Shown here: positions 26,663 to 34,494 of the stretch, piece by piece
Layout of the letters: each line of letters begins with the position of its first letter
How positions within the stretch are numbered: position 1 is the first letter of the stretch
Assembly: GCA_002405165.1 (NCBI GenBank)
Contig: DHLF01000008.1
Location: 7,800 to 71,799 of the forward strand
Source: Christensenella sp. UBA4675
GTDB lineage: Bacteria > Bacillota > Clostridia > Christensenellales > Borkfalkiaceae
Reading direction: 5' to 3'
Length of the DNA stretch: 64,000 nt
Program-made: the position numbers and the translations under genes
The notes under the pieces: generated by a model
The model's input: only the letters and a program-made list of their open reading frames with translations
The model's database searches: none
What the model was told of the DNA's origin: nothing

Positions 26663-27073
26663 ATGAGTGACGTTTTTTCAAAAGAAAAGCGCTCCGAAGT
26701 TATGAAGGCTGTAAAAAGCAAAAACACAAAAACCACGGAGCTAAAGCTTATAAAAATATTTAAGGAATTACACGTTACCGGTTGGCGTAGAACTTATCCG
26801 TTGAAAGGAAAACCGGATTTTGTTTTTCCGAAAAAACGAATAGTAATATTCGTTGATGGTTGCTTTTGGCATGGTCATGATTGTCGTAATGTTACCCCGA
26901 AAGAAAATTCTGATTTTTGGGATAAAAAACGGAATTACAACAAAGCCCATGACGAGATGATTACAAAACTTTTAACTGATAAAGGTTGGAAAGTTGTTCG
27001 TATTTGGGAGTGCGAACTTAAAAATAAAAATAGAGAGATATTAATTGAGAAAATTAAGGGTTTATTATTATGA
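26663..27073 (+). CDS. vsr: very short patch repair endonuclease Vsr
   Basis: This 136-residue endonuclease nicks DNA at T-G mismatches that arise when 5-methylcytosine deaminates. Key residues are visible: KPDFVFPKKRIVIFVDGCFW with Asp52, then Cys67, His70 and His72. The N-terminal RSEVMKAVKSKNTK is the family signature. It closes the operon and supports the C5 specificity of the first gene. Its TGA overlaps the ATG of a broken NUDIX frame. Confidence 0.95.
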   Translation: MSDVFSKEKRSEVMKAVKSKNTKTTELKLIKIFKELHVTGWRRTYPLKGKPDFVFPKKRIVIFVDGCFWHGHDCRNVTPKENSDFWDKKRNYNKAHDEMITKLLTDKGWKVVRIWECELKNKNREILIEKIKGLLL

Positions 27074-27141
27074 AGGAAGTTGTTGCGGTGCTTATATGAA
27101 ATAAGGATAAGTTGTTGATTTGTAAAAAAAATAAAACAAAA
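27070..27141 (+). pseudogene. NUDIX hydrolase (MutT-type) 5' remnant
   Basis: ATG 27070 overlaps the vsr stop. The frame reads M-K-E-V-V-A-V-L-I-stop-N-K-D-K-L-L-I-C-K-K, the usual N-terminal strand of 8-oxo-dGTP diphosphatases, where a Trp or similar residue is replaced by TGA (27097-27099). Similarity ends after about 24 codons. The Nudix box is absent, so only the start of a former last gene of the operon remains. Confidence 0.55.
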
Positions 27142-27311
27142 GTTTTCTTTTTAGTCGTTTGTTGCGACAAAGTAAAGTGGAACAAAATAACACAACTATA
27201 GAGTTGAAACAATTCAGTGAAATTAGGACATAACGATCTAAAATGGATTATACGGTGGGTGGATTTTATCCTAAATAATGGAAAGACTTAATCATTAGAA
27301 TAATGGCATAG

Positions 27312-27352
27312 AAATTAGGGTATACGAGTAGAATCGTATGCCCTAATTTTTT
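27312..27352 (+). terminator. strong terminator of the defence operon
   Basis: A 15-bp stem (27312-27326 with 27333-27347, one G-T pair), 6-nt loop and T-run. It is the first good terminator after the methyltransferase gene, consistent with one transcript of about 12 kb. Confidence 0.85.
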
Positions 27353-27621
27353 ACGCAATGTAGTGCCAAAATGGCACCAAGATATATAAATGAAAGAAAA
27401 CTTATTAAGGCGAACGGTATGTTTTAATAAATGCACGATTTAGCGAGAAACAATTTAGGGAAATCGGCGCATTATGGCGAAACCACTTGATTTTTTCTTT
27501 TTTATATGCTAAATGCGCGTATTTATCTGTGTATATGACAATGTGTTTATGATTTAAGATTCATACGATTAGTCGTGCGCCCTTAATTTTTACAGATGCA
27601 CGTATATATACGATAAAACGA

Positions 27622-27650
27622 TTGATTATTTTATGGGATTGTGCTATACT
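27622..27650 (+). promoter_or_regulatory. extended -10 promoter
   Basis: TTGATT (27622-27627), 17 bases, TATACT (27645-27650), with TG one base upstream of the -10. It serves the 70-residue protein behind it. Confidence 0.7.
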
Positions 27651-27684
27651 TGAAACATAAAATTTCGTAAGAGGTAGGGCAATT

Positions 27685-27897
27685 ATGGTTACACGTAAAG
27701 AAGATACGTCAAGAAGAGTTGCAAGGCGTAAATACGAAGAAAAGAATAAAGAATTACGTAAAGAAAAGAGCGCTAACTTTCAAACGATGGTTCCAAGAGA
27801 GTTGTTTGAAGAAATCAACGCGTTTTTGACTGAAAAGGGTATAATGAAAGTTGAGTTTATCAAAAAAGCCTACGAAATAATGAAAAAAGAGGACTAA
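27685..27897 (+). CDS. small ribbon-helix-helix-like protein
   Basis: This 70-residue protein has a very basic N-terminal half (TRKEDTSRRVARRKYEEKNK). The C-terminal part, FQTMVPRELFEEINAFL then MKVEFIKKAYEIMK, reads like a beta-strand followed by two helices (Arc/CopG type). It has its own promoter and an AGAGG site. Small proteins of this shape in mobile elements usually bind DNA or repress transcription. The target is unknown. The broken peroxiredoxin gene starts four bases after it. Confidence 0.6.
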   Translation: MVTRKEDTSRRVARRKYEEKNKELRKEKSANFQTMVPRELFEEINAFLTEKGIMKVEFIKKAYEIMKKED

Positions 27898-27901
27898 AAT
27901 T

Positions 27902-28364
27902 GTGTTAGAAGTTGGAATGAAAGCACCGGAGTTTACGTTGCCCGATAAAAACGGGAAGTTGGTTTCCTTGTCCGATTTTTTCGGCAAGAAAGTGGTTTTG
28001 TATTTACCCAAAAGATAATACGCCTGGTTGCACAAGGCAAGCGTGCGCGTTTGCGCTCAAAAACAAAGAAATCGAAAGTAAAAACGCGGTAGTTATCGGT
28101 ATTAGCAAAGATAGCGTTAATTCGCATTTGAATTTTGCGACGAAATACAATTTACCGTTTATCTTACTTTCGGATACTGACCTTTCGACGATTCAGGCAT
28201 ATGGCGTTTGGCAAGAGAAAAAGTTGTACGGCAAAGTGAGTATGGGTGTTGTGAGAACGATGTTCTTAATCGACGAAACAGGGAACGGTGCAGGCTATTA
28301 TGACAAAAGTCAAACCCGACACCAACGCCGACGAAAATTTAGCGTTGTTGGGAAGTGGAAATAG
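27902..28364 (+). pseudogene. bcp: thiol peroxidase / peroxiredoxin (Bcp-type), frameshifted
   Basis: GTG 27902 opens V-L-E-V-G-M-K-A-P-E-F-T-L-P-D, then GKLVSLSDFFGKKVVLYLPK and a stop. The next frame resumes with DNTPGCTRQACAFALKNKEI, including the peroxidatic Cys region, and continues to FLIDETGN. A second shift near 28281-28287 moves to VQAIMTKVKPDTNADENLAL. Aligning the pieces gives a complete family pattern with a 2-base loss in the TTT run near 28003 and another change at the GGGAACGG stretch. The enzyme would have reduced peroxides with thioredoxin. The third frame runs without a stop into the MATE gene. Confidence 0.85.
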
Positions 28365-28365
28365 T

Positions 28366-29703
28366 ATGCTCACAAAAGTAAAAAAATCGTTAAGTAAAAT
28401 CAATTATAAACTGTTTTTGGCGTTGTTGGTGCTTGGGTTAGTGCCGACGATTTATACGACGGTTAGGGTTTTCTTTTTAGGACAACTTCCTGGAGAATGC
28501 TCGTTTTCGATAGCAGGGCAGTTGTCGTGGGTAAATCTTTTATACGAGATTTTGAGCGAAGCAATCGTTTTGCCGTTGTTCTTCTTTATCGGCAAAGTGT
28601 TGGTCGATAAAAACGAGTTTGCAAACCTCATGCGAACAGGTTTAATTGTGTCCGTCGGCGCGTACACGCTACTGTCGTTTTTGATAATTGCGCTTGCTAA
28701 ACCGCTTTTAACACTTATGGCAACAGATAAAGCGATTATTGACGCATCGGCAACTTACATAAGAATTGAAAGCGTGGCAAGTATATTCTCGCTTGCGTTC
28801 AACTTTATTATGGTTGGTATGGTAACGCTCGGCAAAGAAAAATACGTTTACATGCTTACTGCGGTAAAACTTGTTTTATGTTTGCTTGTGGATACGTTTA
28901 TGGTTTCCACCTTGCCCGTGTCCTTAAATCTCGGCGTAAATGGGATTGCGTTCTCAAATATAATTGTTAACGTTATTCTTGTTGCTACAGCTATCGTATT
29001 ATTAAGCAAAGAGGGGATTGTCCTTTTCAAGAAAGAAAAACTGTCGTTCGGATGGATGAAAGATTTTGCAAAAGTCGGCGGAATATCGGGCTTGGAATCG
29101 TTCGTTAGAAATATAGCCTATATGCTTATGATTGCACGTATGGTGAATATTGTGGGAGAGCAGGGAACATATTGGGTGGCGAATAACTTTATTTGGGGTT
29201 GGTTATTGCTTCCTGTATTGCAGCTTGGCGAACTTATCAAGCGTGAAACGGCGACGGACGAAAATGCAATAAAAAACAATTCGCTTGGATATTTCGTTAT
29301 CACGTTGGCGATTTGCGTTTTGTGGTGTATTACCATTCCGCTTTGGAAACCGTTTATGGCAAACGTATTGAATTTTAGCGACATAGATAAACTGTTTGAA
29401 CTCGTTATGGTGTTACTCGGATTTTATATGGTTTACGCTTTCCAAAACGTGTTCGATTCAATGTTTTACGGGCTTGGTAAAACCAACTATATGTTGTTTG
29501 AATCGGTTGTGACGAATACGATTTATTATGGCGGGGCGTTTATCTTATATCTTTGTGGGGCTTGGCAACCTACGCTTATCGGCATTGCGTTATTGTTCGG
29601 TATAGGTAATGCGTTTGATGCTATCGTATCTCTCGTGGCGTATGTGTTTTTGTTGAAGAAAAAGAAAATCAACGTTTTAGATGTTGACGGGAACAAAAAA
29701 TAA
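28366..29703 (+). CDS. MATE-family efflux transporter
   Basis: This 445-residue membrane protein has about twelve hydrophobic segments arranged as two related halves, as in MATE exporters that use Na+ or H+ gradients to remove drugs or metabolites. I set the start at ATG 28366 (MLTKVKKSLSKINYKLFLAL). The frame extends upstream to 28288, but those 26 codons are the C-terminal part of the broken peroxiredoxin gene. GGAAGTGGA lies upstream as a weak ribosome site. It is the last gene before the right island junction. Substrate not predictable. Confidence 0.85.
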   Translation: MLTKVKKSLSKINYKLFLALLVLGLVPTIYTTVRVFFLGQLPGECSFSIAGQLSWVNLLYEILSEAIVLPLFFFIGKVLVDKNEFANLMRTGLIVSVGAYTLLSFLIIALAKPLLTLMATDKAIIDASATYIRIESVASIFSLAFNFIMVGMVTLGKEKYVYMLTAVKLVLCLLVDTFMVSTLPVSLNLGVNGIAFSNIIVNVILVATAIVLLSKEGIVLFKKEKLSFGWMKDFAKVGGISGLESFVRNIAYMLMIARMVNIVGEQGTYWVANNFIWGWLLLPVLQLGELIKRETATDENAIKNNSLGYFVITLAICVLWCITIPLWKPFMANVLNFSDIDKLFELVMVLLGFYMVYAFQNVFDSMFYGLGKTNYMLFESVVTNTIYYGGAFILYLCGAWQPTLIGIALLFGIGNAFDAIVSLVAYVFLLKKKKINVLDVDGNKK

Positions 29704-29867
29704 GAGTGTTTTTAGAGCCTTAAAAATAATAAGACATGCGGTAATAGATATGAATGTCAATAACCCGAAAGGACAATAAAAAACAACCAAAAACAGCTAA
29801 AAAGCACTCAAAAAGGTATAAAATATTGCGTTTTTGGGCTTTGACCTACCATTCGCACTCATTCATA

Positions 29868-29897
29868 CAGGCGAACATCCGTAATCCGAGGAAGTAA
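29868..29897. other. attR: displaced 3' end of ppdK
   Basis: CAG GCG AAC ATC CGT AAT CCG AGG AAG TAA encodes Q-A-N-I-R-N-P-R-K-stop, the ppdK C-terminus (Q-A-N-I-R-N-P-R-S there). Upstream of 29868 the similarity stops abruptly. The terminator 50 bases behind would fit the original end of ppdK. This marks the right end of the 25 kb island. Confidence 0.75.
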
Positions 29898-29948
29898 GCT
29901 TTTGGCGGAAAACGGTTAAATTACGGCATTTTAATACTGAATTTTAAG

Positions 29949-29985
29949 AAAAACAGCCATTCTCGCTTGAATTTGGCTGTTTTTC
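29949..29985 (+). terminator. probable original ppdK terminator
   Basis: AAAAACAGCCA (29949-29959) pairs with TGGCTGTTTTT (29974-29984). It directly follows the displaced ppdK 3' end and now terminates island transcription. Confidence 0.75.
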
Positions 29986-29990
29986 TTCAC

Positions 29991-30030
29991 AAAAAAAAGC
30001 GGTAACGAAAAGTTACCGCTTTAAGTTTTT
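29991..30030 (-). terminator. bidirectional terminator of the lipoprotein gene
   Basis: An 11-bp stem (29996-30006 with 30012-30022), GAAAA loop, an A-run on the left (a T-run for the minus strand) and a TTTTT run on the right. Confidence 0.85.
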
Positions 30031-30036
30031 TAAATT

Positions 30037-30987
30037 TTAAAACTGATTGGTCGTAAACGTTTTTAAAGAGTATACTAAATTTCCCGTAGAAAACGCAGGG
30101 GTAGTAAACTTTAATAAAACGTTGTTTTTAAACATAGTCGTTTGCGTGGTGTAATAAGCGTAAAGTTTAGAACCGCTATAAGTTCCCGTTTTACAAATGG
30201 ATAAACAATCTGTTTTGATAGAAGTTTGTTTGTGTCCGTAAAGCGTGCAGTCGGTAGTCATATCGGTGTTGGTAGATTCCGCCTTAACCGCTAAGGAAAG
30301 CATTTCGTTTTGCACAACGTTATACGTTTTTAGCGTGATATTAAATCCGCTTTCTATTTTATACATTCTCGGATAGAACATTAAAAGTTCATTTTCGCAA
30401 AAAGACGAAGAATTATAAGATTTTTCGCTTTTTTCGGGCGTTTTCAAAACTTTGTCTGACAATTCTTTAAAGCTAGTTACCGCTTTATCGCCGTAGTTTA
30501 CGGTATATTCGTATTTAATGGTTTCAAATTTTATAGAATTTCCATTGGGGACGGGAGATGTGGAAGTAACTTGTTTTTCCGTTTTATACGGCTTAATACT
30601 GTCGCCGTATCCCTTAAAATAAACTACGCTGTGCATACTGTCGTCAACGTTTACGGTTTTAGTTTTATAAGTATAAGTTCCCTTTAAAACCATATCGCTT
30701 TCTAGTTTATAACAATCTACGCTTTCTTCGTTTATCGTTAAAGAAGATTTAGTTAAATGGGTAACGTAAGTTCCCGTAGTAATGGTGAGTGTTACGTCAG
30801 CGTTTTTATACGCTTCTATTTTTATTTCGTATTCGCTTTTTTCGTCAATGTCGGCAATTTCGCTAGTTTGAGGGTTTTTAAGCCAGTAAGCTCCGCTTTT
30901 TGTGTACGAAGTAGAGCTTGACGAACAACCCGAAGCAAGCGAAAAACACAAAACGCAAGTAAATAAAATAGCAATTATTTTTTTCAT
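30037..30987 (-). CDS. hypothetical lipoprotein
   Basis: The 316-residue precursor has a signal peptide MKKIIAILFTCVLCFSLASG and a lipobox with Cys21 (SLASGCSSSS), so it should be anchored to the outer face of the membrane. The mature part is rich in Thr, Ser, Lys and Tyr, with repeated beta-strand-like stretches (YEIKIEAYKNADVTLTITTG, KYEYTVNYGDK). I do not recognise a domain. It is a single gene with its own terminator, and the first chromosomal gene beyond the island. Confidence 0.8.
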   Translation of the reverse strand: MKKIIAILFTCVLCFSLASGCSSSSTSYTKSGAYWLKNPQTSEIADIDEKSEYEIKIEAYKNADVTLTITTGTYVTHLTKSSLTINEESVDCYKLESDMVLKGTYTYKTKTVNVDDSMHSVVYFKGYGDSIKPYKTEKQVTSTSPVPNGNSIKFETIKYEYTVNYGDKAVTSFKELSDKVLKTPEKSEKSYNSSSFCENELLMFYPRMYKIESGFNITLKTYNVVQNEMLSLAVKAESTNTDMTTDCTLYGHKQTSIKTDCLSICKTGTYSGSKLYAYYTTQTTMFKNNVLLKFTTPAFSTGNLVYSLKTFTTNQF

Positions 30988-31105
30988 ACATTCTCCGTTT
31001 TACCGTTAATTTTTAACGATTTTTCGTTTAATACCAACATTATAACAAAAACGATAAAAAAAAGCAAAATAAAATGATAAAAAAGTCCGTTTTGTATGCG
31101 AAATA

Positions 31106-31114
31106 TGATATAAT
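31106..31114 (+). promoter_or_regulatory. extended -10 element upstream of addB
   Basis: TGATATAAT (TG plus perfect TATAAT) lies 160 bases before addB. The -35 region is poor. The long leader holds no frame. Confidence 0.4.
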
Positions 31115-31275
31115 ACAAGAAAGTGGAAATTAGCGTGCAAAAAAATAGACTTTTGATTATTGCAATAAAAAGATAAAACGCGGTATTTTAGTGTTTTTTG
31201 ATAGGAGCAAAATTTTATCGAATGGGAAAGAGCTGTTTTTTAACATTCAAACAATAAAAACAAAAAAGGTTTAAA

Positions 31276-34200
31276 ATGATTTACGTTGAAAAAAATTTTT
31301 ACAACTTAACTAATAAAACGGTAGACGTTATTCGAGAAAAAGGGAACGAGCCTACGATAGTTTTTTCGGAAGATAGGAACACTTTGGCTTTGGAAAGGGC
31401 GTTGTGTGAAAAAACGGGCGGAAGTTTTTTTTGTGACGTAACTACTCTAAATAGATTTTATCTAAAATTAAACGATAAAAAGGACGTGTGCGGAAAAGTT
31501 GCCAGCAGTTTAATTTTAAAGCAAATTATTTTAAACAATAAAGAAAAATTAAAGTGTTTTGCGTATTCGTCGGCGTTAAGTTTAGCAAAATCTTTATTCG
31601 AATTGATATCGCAGTTAAAAAGCGCGAAAGTAACTCCCGAAAAAATTTTAGAGTGTTCGGGTAAGTTTGACGGATTATTTGCAAATAAATTACACGACGT
31701 TGCTTTTTGTTACAGCGAGTACGAAAAATTTTTGTCCGAGAAAAATTTATACGACGGAAACAACTATTTAGACGGTTTTATAGAAAGTTTAAAAACTTTT
31801 CCGTTAGAAGATTATTGCGTAATTATATCGGGGTACGATTCGGTTACAAAGCAAACTGCGCAAATATTTAAAGAAATTTCTTTGCGCGCAAAAAGCGTGG
31901 ATTTTATAGTTTTAGGCGGAAGAGAAGAAGTTTACGTAAACGAAATGGCAAGTTTTGCTAAATCTTTAAAGCAAGATTTAGTTTGCTCTCCCGAACTTCC
32001 TTTAACGGAATATTTATTTAACGAAAACAAAAAAGTCGGGCTATATAGCGATAAAATATCAATAAAAGAATATGGGAACGAAGTAGAAGAAATAAATTCC
32101 GTATGCGAAAAAATAAGATTAAAGGTAAATAACGGGGCAAAGTATTCGGATTTTTTATACGTTGCGGGTAATTTTTCGTCGGCAAAGCTTATGATAAAAA
32201 AAGCTTTCGACGATTATAATATCCCTTATTATTTCGAAGATAAATTCGTTTTGTCGGAACATCCTTTATTAAAAGCCGTAAGCGTTTTTTTAGACGCGGT
32301 GTACTATAAAGGGGATTTAAGGCGGTATAAAAGATTTTTGCGTTTTTCATCTATTTTAGATAAAACGGTATCGGACGAATATTTGTCGTTCGTAGATAAA
32401 AACGCTTACACCGAAAAGACGATAGCTTTTCCCTTTACCGAAAAAGACGAAAAAATAGAAGAATACGAAAAAATAAGACAAAAAAGCTCTATAATATATT
32501 CTTGCGCTAAAAACGGAACGGTAAAGTATTTTTGCGATGAAATAAGAGAAATTTTTTCCGTATTTTCCACGCAGGACAACTGCGAAAAAATAGCAGAAAT
32601 ATTTAGTAGGGAAGGGGAAGAAGAGTTAGCCGAGTTTTGCAATTCGGGACAAGAAAAAATAGAAGAGTTGTTAAACGAGCTTGAAATTTTTTCTACCGAC
32701 GAAAAAATAAGCGCGATAGAGTTTAAAAGTTTATTGTTATCGGGAGCGGAGAGTAGCGAAATAACAGTGCTTCCGCAAACTTCGGAATGCGTATACGTAG
32801 GCTCTTACGCCGAATGTAAATTCCGTTTTGCTAAAAACTTATTTGCAACCGCGCTTACTTCTACCGTTTTATCGCCCGTAAACGACACTTGTATTTTTAC
32901 CGATTCGGATTTAAGACGACTAGACGAGTTATCGGTTGAAATTGACCCTAAAATAGAAATTGTAAACAGGCGTCAAAAGGAAGCGCTTTGCGTTTCGTTA
33001 ACGGAATTTACCGAAAACGCCGAATATTCTTACTCTGTTACCGATTTAAACGGCGGAATGAATATACCTAGCGAAATAATAGCAAATATTGAAAAATGCT
33101 ACGACGTAAAAACGGTAAAAGTAGGTTTGTTTAACGAGTTATTGCTAAGTCAAGGGGACGAAAATATAAAAAAAGATTACTATATAACTAAATTTTTAAC
33201 CGAAAAAACGGGTCTTAAAAATTTTGCGATTCAGGCGGAAAGATTTAGATATTTTAAAGGTGATTCGTTTGGTTTTTCGTCTTTTTACGAAGCTTTAAAG
33301 GGTGGAGAGAAAAAAGAAAAACTAGATAAAATTTTAAGGGAAGTAAACAGCGAAGTTGTTATCTACGAAAAAACTGCGGGGGATTTGTTTTTTAAAGACG
33401 GGTTTGTTTCCGCCACGACTTTGGAGCAATATTTTTCTTGTCCGTATAAAAATTACGTGTCTAACGGTTTAAAGTTAAAAGAAGTTCAAGACGGAACGGT
33501 AAAATCTAACGACTTGGGTAGCGTTTTGCATGAGGTACTACAAAACTTTATAAAAATAGCTTTTGGGGGCAATGGCGAAAAAGGCGAAGAACTTACGGAT
33601 AATCAAATAGAAACAATTGTAAATCAACTTATAGACGTGCTTTTACTAGACGAAAACTATTCTAAATACTTAAAAAAGGTTCAATACAAGCTAACTTTTT
33701 CTCTTCTTCGTCAAGAAGCCGTTAAGTATTGTAAAAGGGTATACGCTTCGTTTAAAAACAGCGAATTTCGCCCGTTGTATACCGAAAAATCGTTTGGATT
33801 CGAAAAGGATAAATTTAAAGCTATTGACCTTCCGGTAAAAAGCGGGAAATATAAAGTAAAAGGAATAATTGACAGGATAGACGTCGATAAAGAAAACAAC
33901 GCACGAATTATAGATTATAAATCGGGTAAAACGAGCGTTAAAACGGACGGCGGAGAAACTAATTTCGAAGACGAAAGCTTGCTTTATAAAGGCAAAAAAA
34001 TGCAGTTGTACCTTTATATGAACGTTTTAAAAGACAATAATTATTCGGTTTCGGGCGTATATTACGCTCCCGTAAACGATAACTATTTAAAGGCGGGCGA
34101 CAAACTTTCCCCCGTTTTGCAAGGGAAAACCGTATATGATGAAAAAATTATAAAAAACACCGACGCGTCTATTTACGAAAAATTAGACAGCGACGTTTTG

Positions 34201-34494
34201 AACGTAAAATTTTCGAATGATAAAGCAGTAAAGAAAAATAAAGATTTTTTAGACAGGCAAACGCTTTTAGATTGCGGGGAATACGCTAAAATTTTAAGCG
34301 GAAAGGCCGTTGACGAAATAAAAAAAGGCGTGATTATCGCATCTCCCTCGGGGGCTGATTGCGAATATTGTCAATATAAAGGACTATGCAATTTCGACAA
34401 GGAAAAGTGCGATACAACAAGGCGTATTCGCAGGGTTAGCGGAGAAAATATATCCGTAATCGTAGAAAAGGAAAATGAAAATGGAAAGGACTAA
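31276..34494 (+). CDS. addB: helicase-nuclease subunit AddB
   Basis: The 1072-residue subunit of the AddAB helicase-nuclease processes double-strand ends for RecA-dependent repair. The C-terminal nuclease domain has GIIDRIDVDKENNARIIDYK, with the Asp and D-Y-K of the RecB-type active site. The four-cysteine iron-sulfur cluster is formed by Cys722 (EQYFSCPYKN) and Cys1029, Cys1032 and Cys1038 (CEYCQYKGLC). The N-terminus lacks the GxxGxGKT Walker A of Bacillus AddB: the start reads MIYVEKNFYNLTNKTVDVIR. It overlaps addA by 20 bases, as is usual for this operon. Confidence 0.92.
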   Translation: MIYVEKNFYNLTNKTVDVIREKGNEPTIVFSEDRNTLALERALCEKTGGSFFCDVTTLNRFYLKLNDKKDVCGKVASSLILKQIILNNKEKLKCFAYSSALSLAKSLFELISQLKSAKVTPEKILECSGKFDGLFANKLHDVAFCYSEYEKFLSEKNLYDGNNYLDGFIESLKTFPLEDYCVIISGYDSVTKQTAQIFKEISLRAKSVDFIVLGGREEVYVNEMASFAKSLKQDLVCSPELPLTEYLFNENKKVGLYSDKISIKEYGNEVEEINSVCEKIRLKVNNGAKYSDFLYVAGNFSSAKLMIKKAFDDYNIPYYFEDKFVLSEHPLLKAVSVFLDAVYYKGDLRRYKRFLRFSSILDKTVSDEYLSFVDKNAYTEKTIAFPFTEKDEKIEEYEKIRQKSSIIYSCAKNGTVKYFCDEIREIFSVFSTQDNCEKIAEIFSREGEEELAEFCNSGQEKIEELLNELEIFSTDEKISAIEFKSLLLSGAESSEITVLPQTSECVYVGSYAECKFRFAKNLFATALTSTVLSPVNDTCIFTDSDLRRLDELSVEIDPKIEIVNRRQKEALCVSLTEFTENAEYSYSVTDLNGGMNIPSEIIANIEKCYDVKTVKVGLFNELLLSQGDENIKKDYYITKFLTEKTGLKNFAIQAERFRYFKGDSFGFSSFYEALKGGEKKEKLDKILREVNSEVVIYEKTAGDLFFKDGFVSATTLEQYFSCPYKNYVSNGLKLKEVQDGTVKSNDLGSVLHEVLQNFIKIAFGGNGEKGEELTDNQIETIVNQLIDVLLLDENYSKYLKKVQYKLTFSLLRQEAVKYCKRVYASFKNSEFRPLYTEKSFGFEKDKFKAIDLPVKSGKYKVKGIIDRIDVDKENNARIIDYKSGKTSVKTDGGETNFEDESLLYKGKKMQLYLYMNVLKDNNYSVSGVYYAPVNDNYLKAGDKLSPVLQGKTVYDEKIIKNTDASIYEKLDSDVLNVKFSNDKAVKKNKDFLDRQTLLDCGEYAKILSGKAVDEIKKGVIIASPSGADCEYCQYKGLCNFDKEKCDTTRRIRRVSGENISVIVEKENENGKD

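Larger units (their letters stand above)
27142..27684. other. gene-free stretch after the defence operon
   Basis: No open frame of note. It contains the terminator at 27312-27352, a short perfect inverted repeat GTGCCAAAATGGCAC (27363-27377) and the promoter at 27622-27650. The high AT content and scattered stops suggest decayed sequence. Confidence 0.6.

Noticed and set aside
27070..27141. TGA read as Trp (recoded genetic code)
   Set aside because: Trp is encoded by TGG throughout, and TGA ends many genes here, often within ATGA or GTGA overlaps. The NUDIX frame is simply broken.
28128..28364. A separate 78-residue gene
   Set aside because: It is the middle frame of the frameshifted peroxiredoxin gene.
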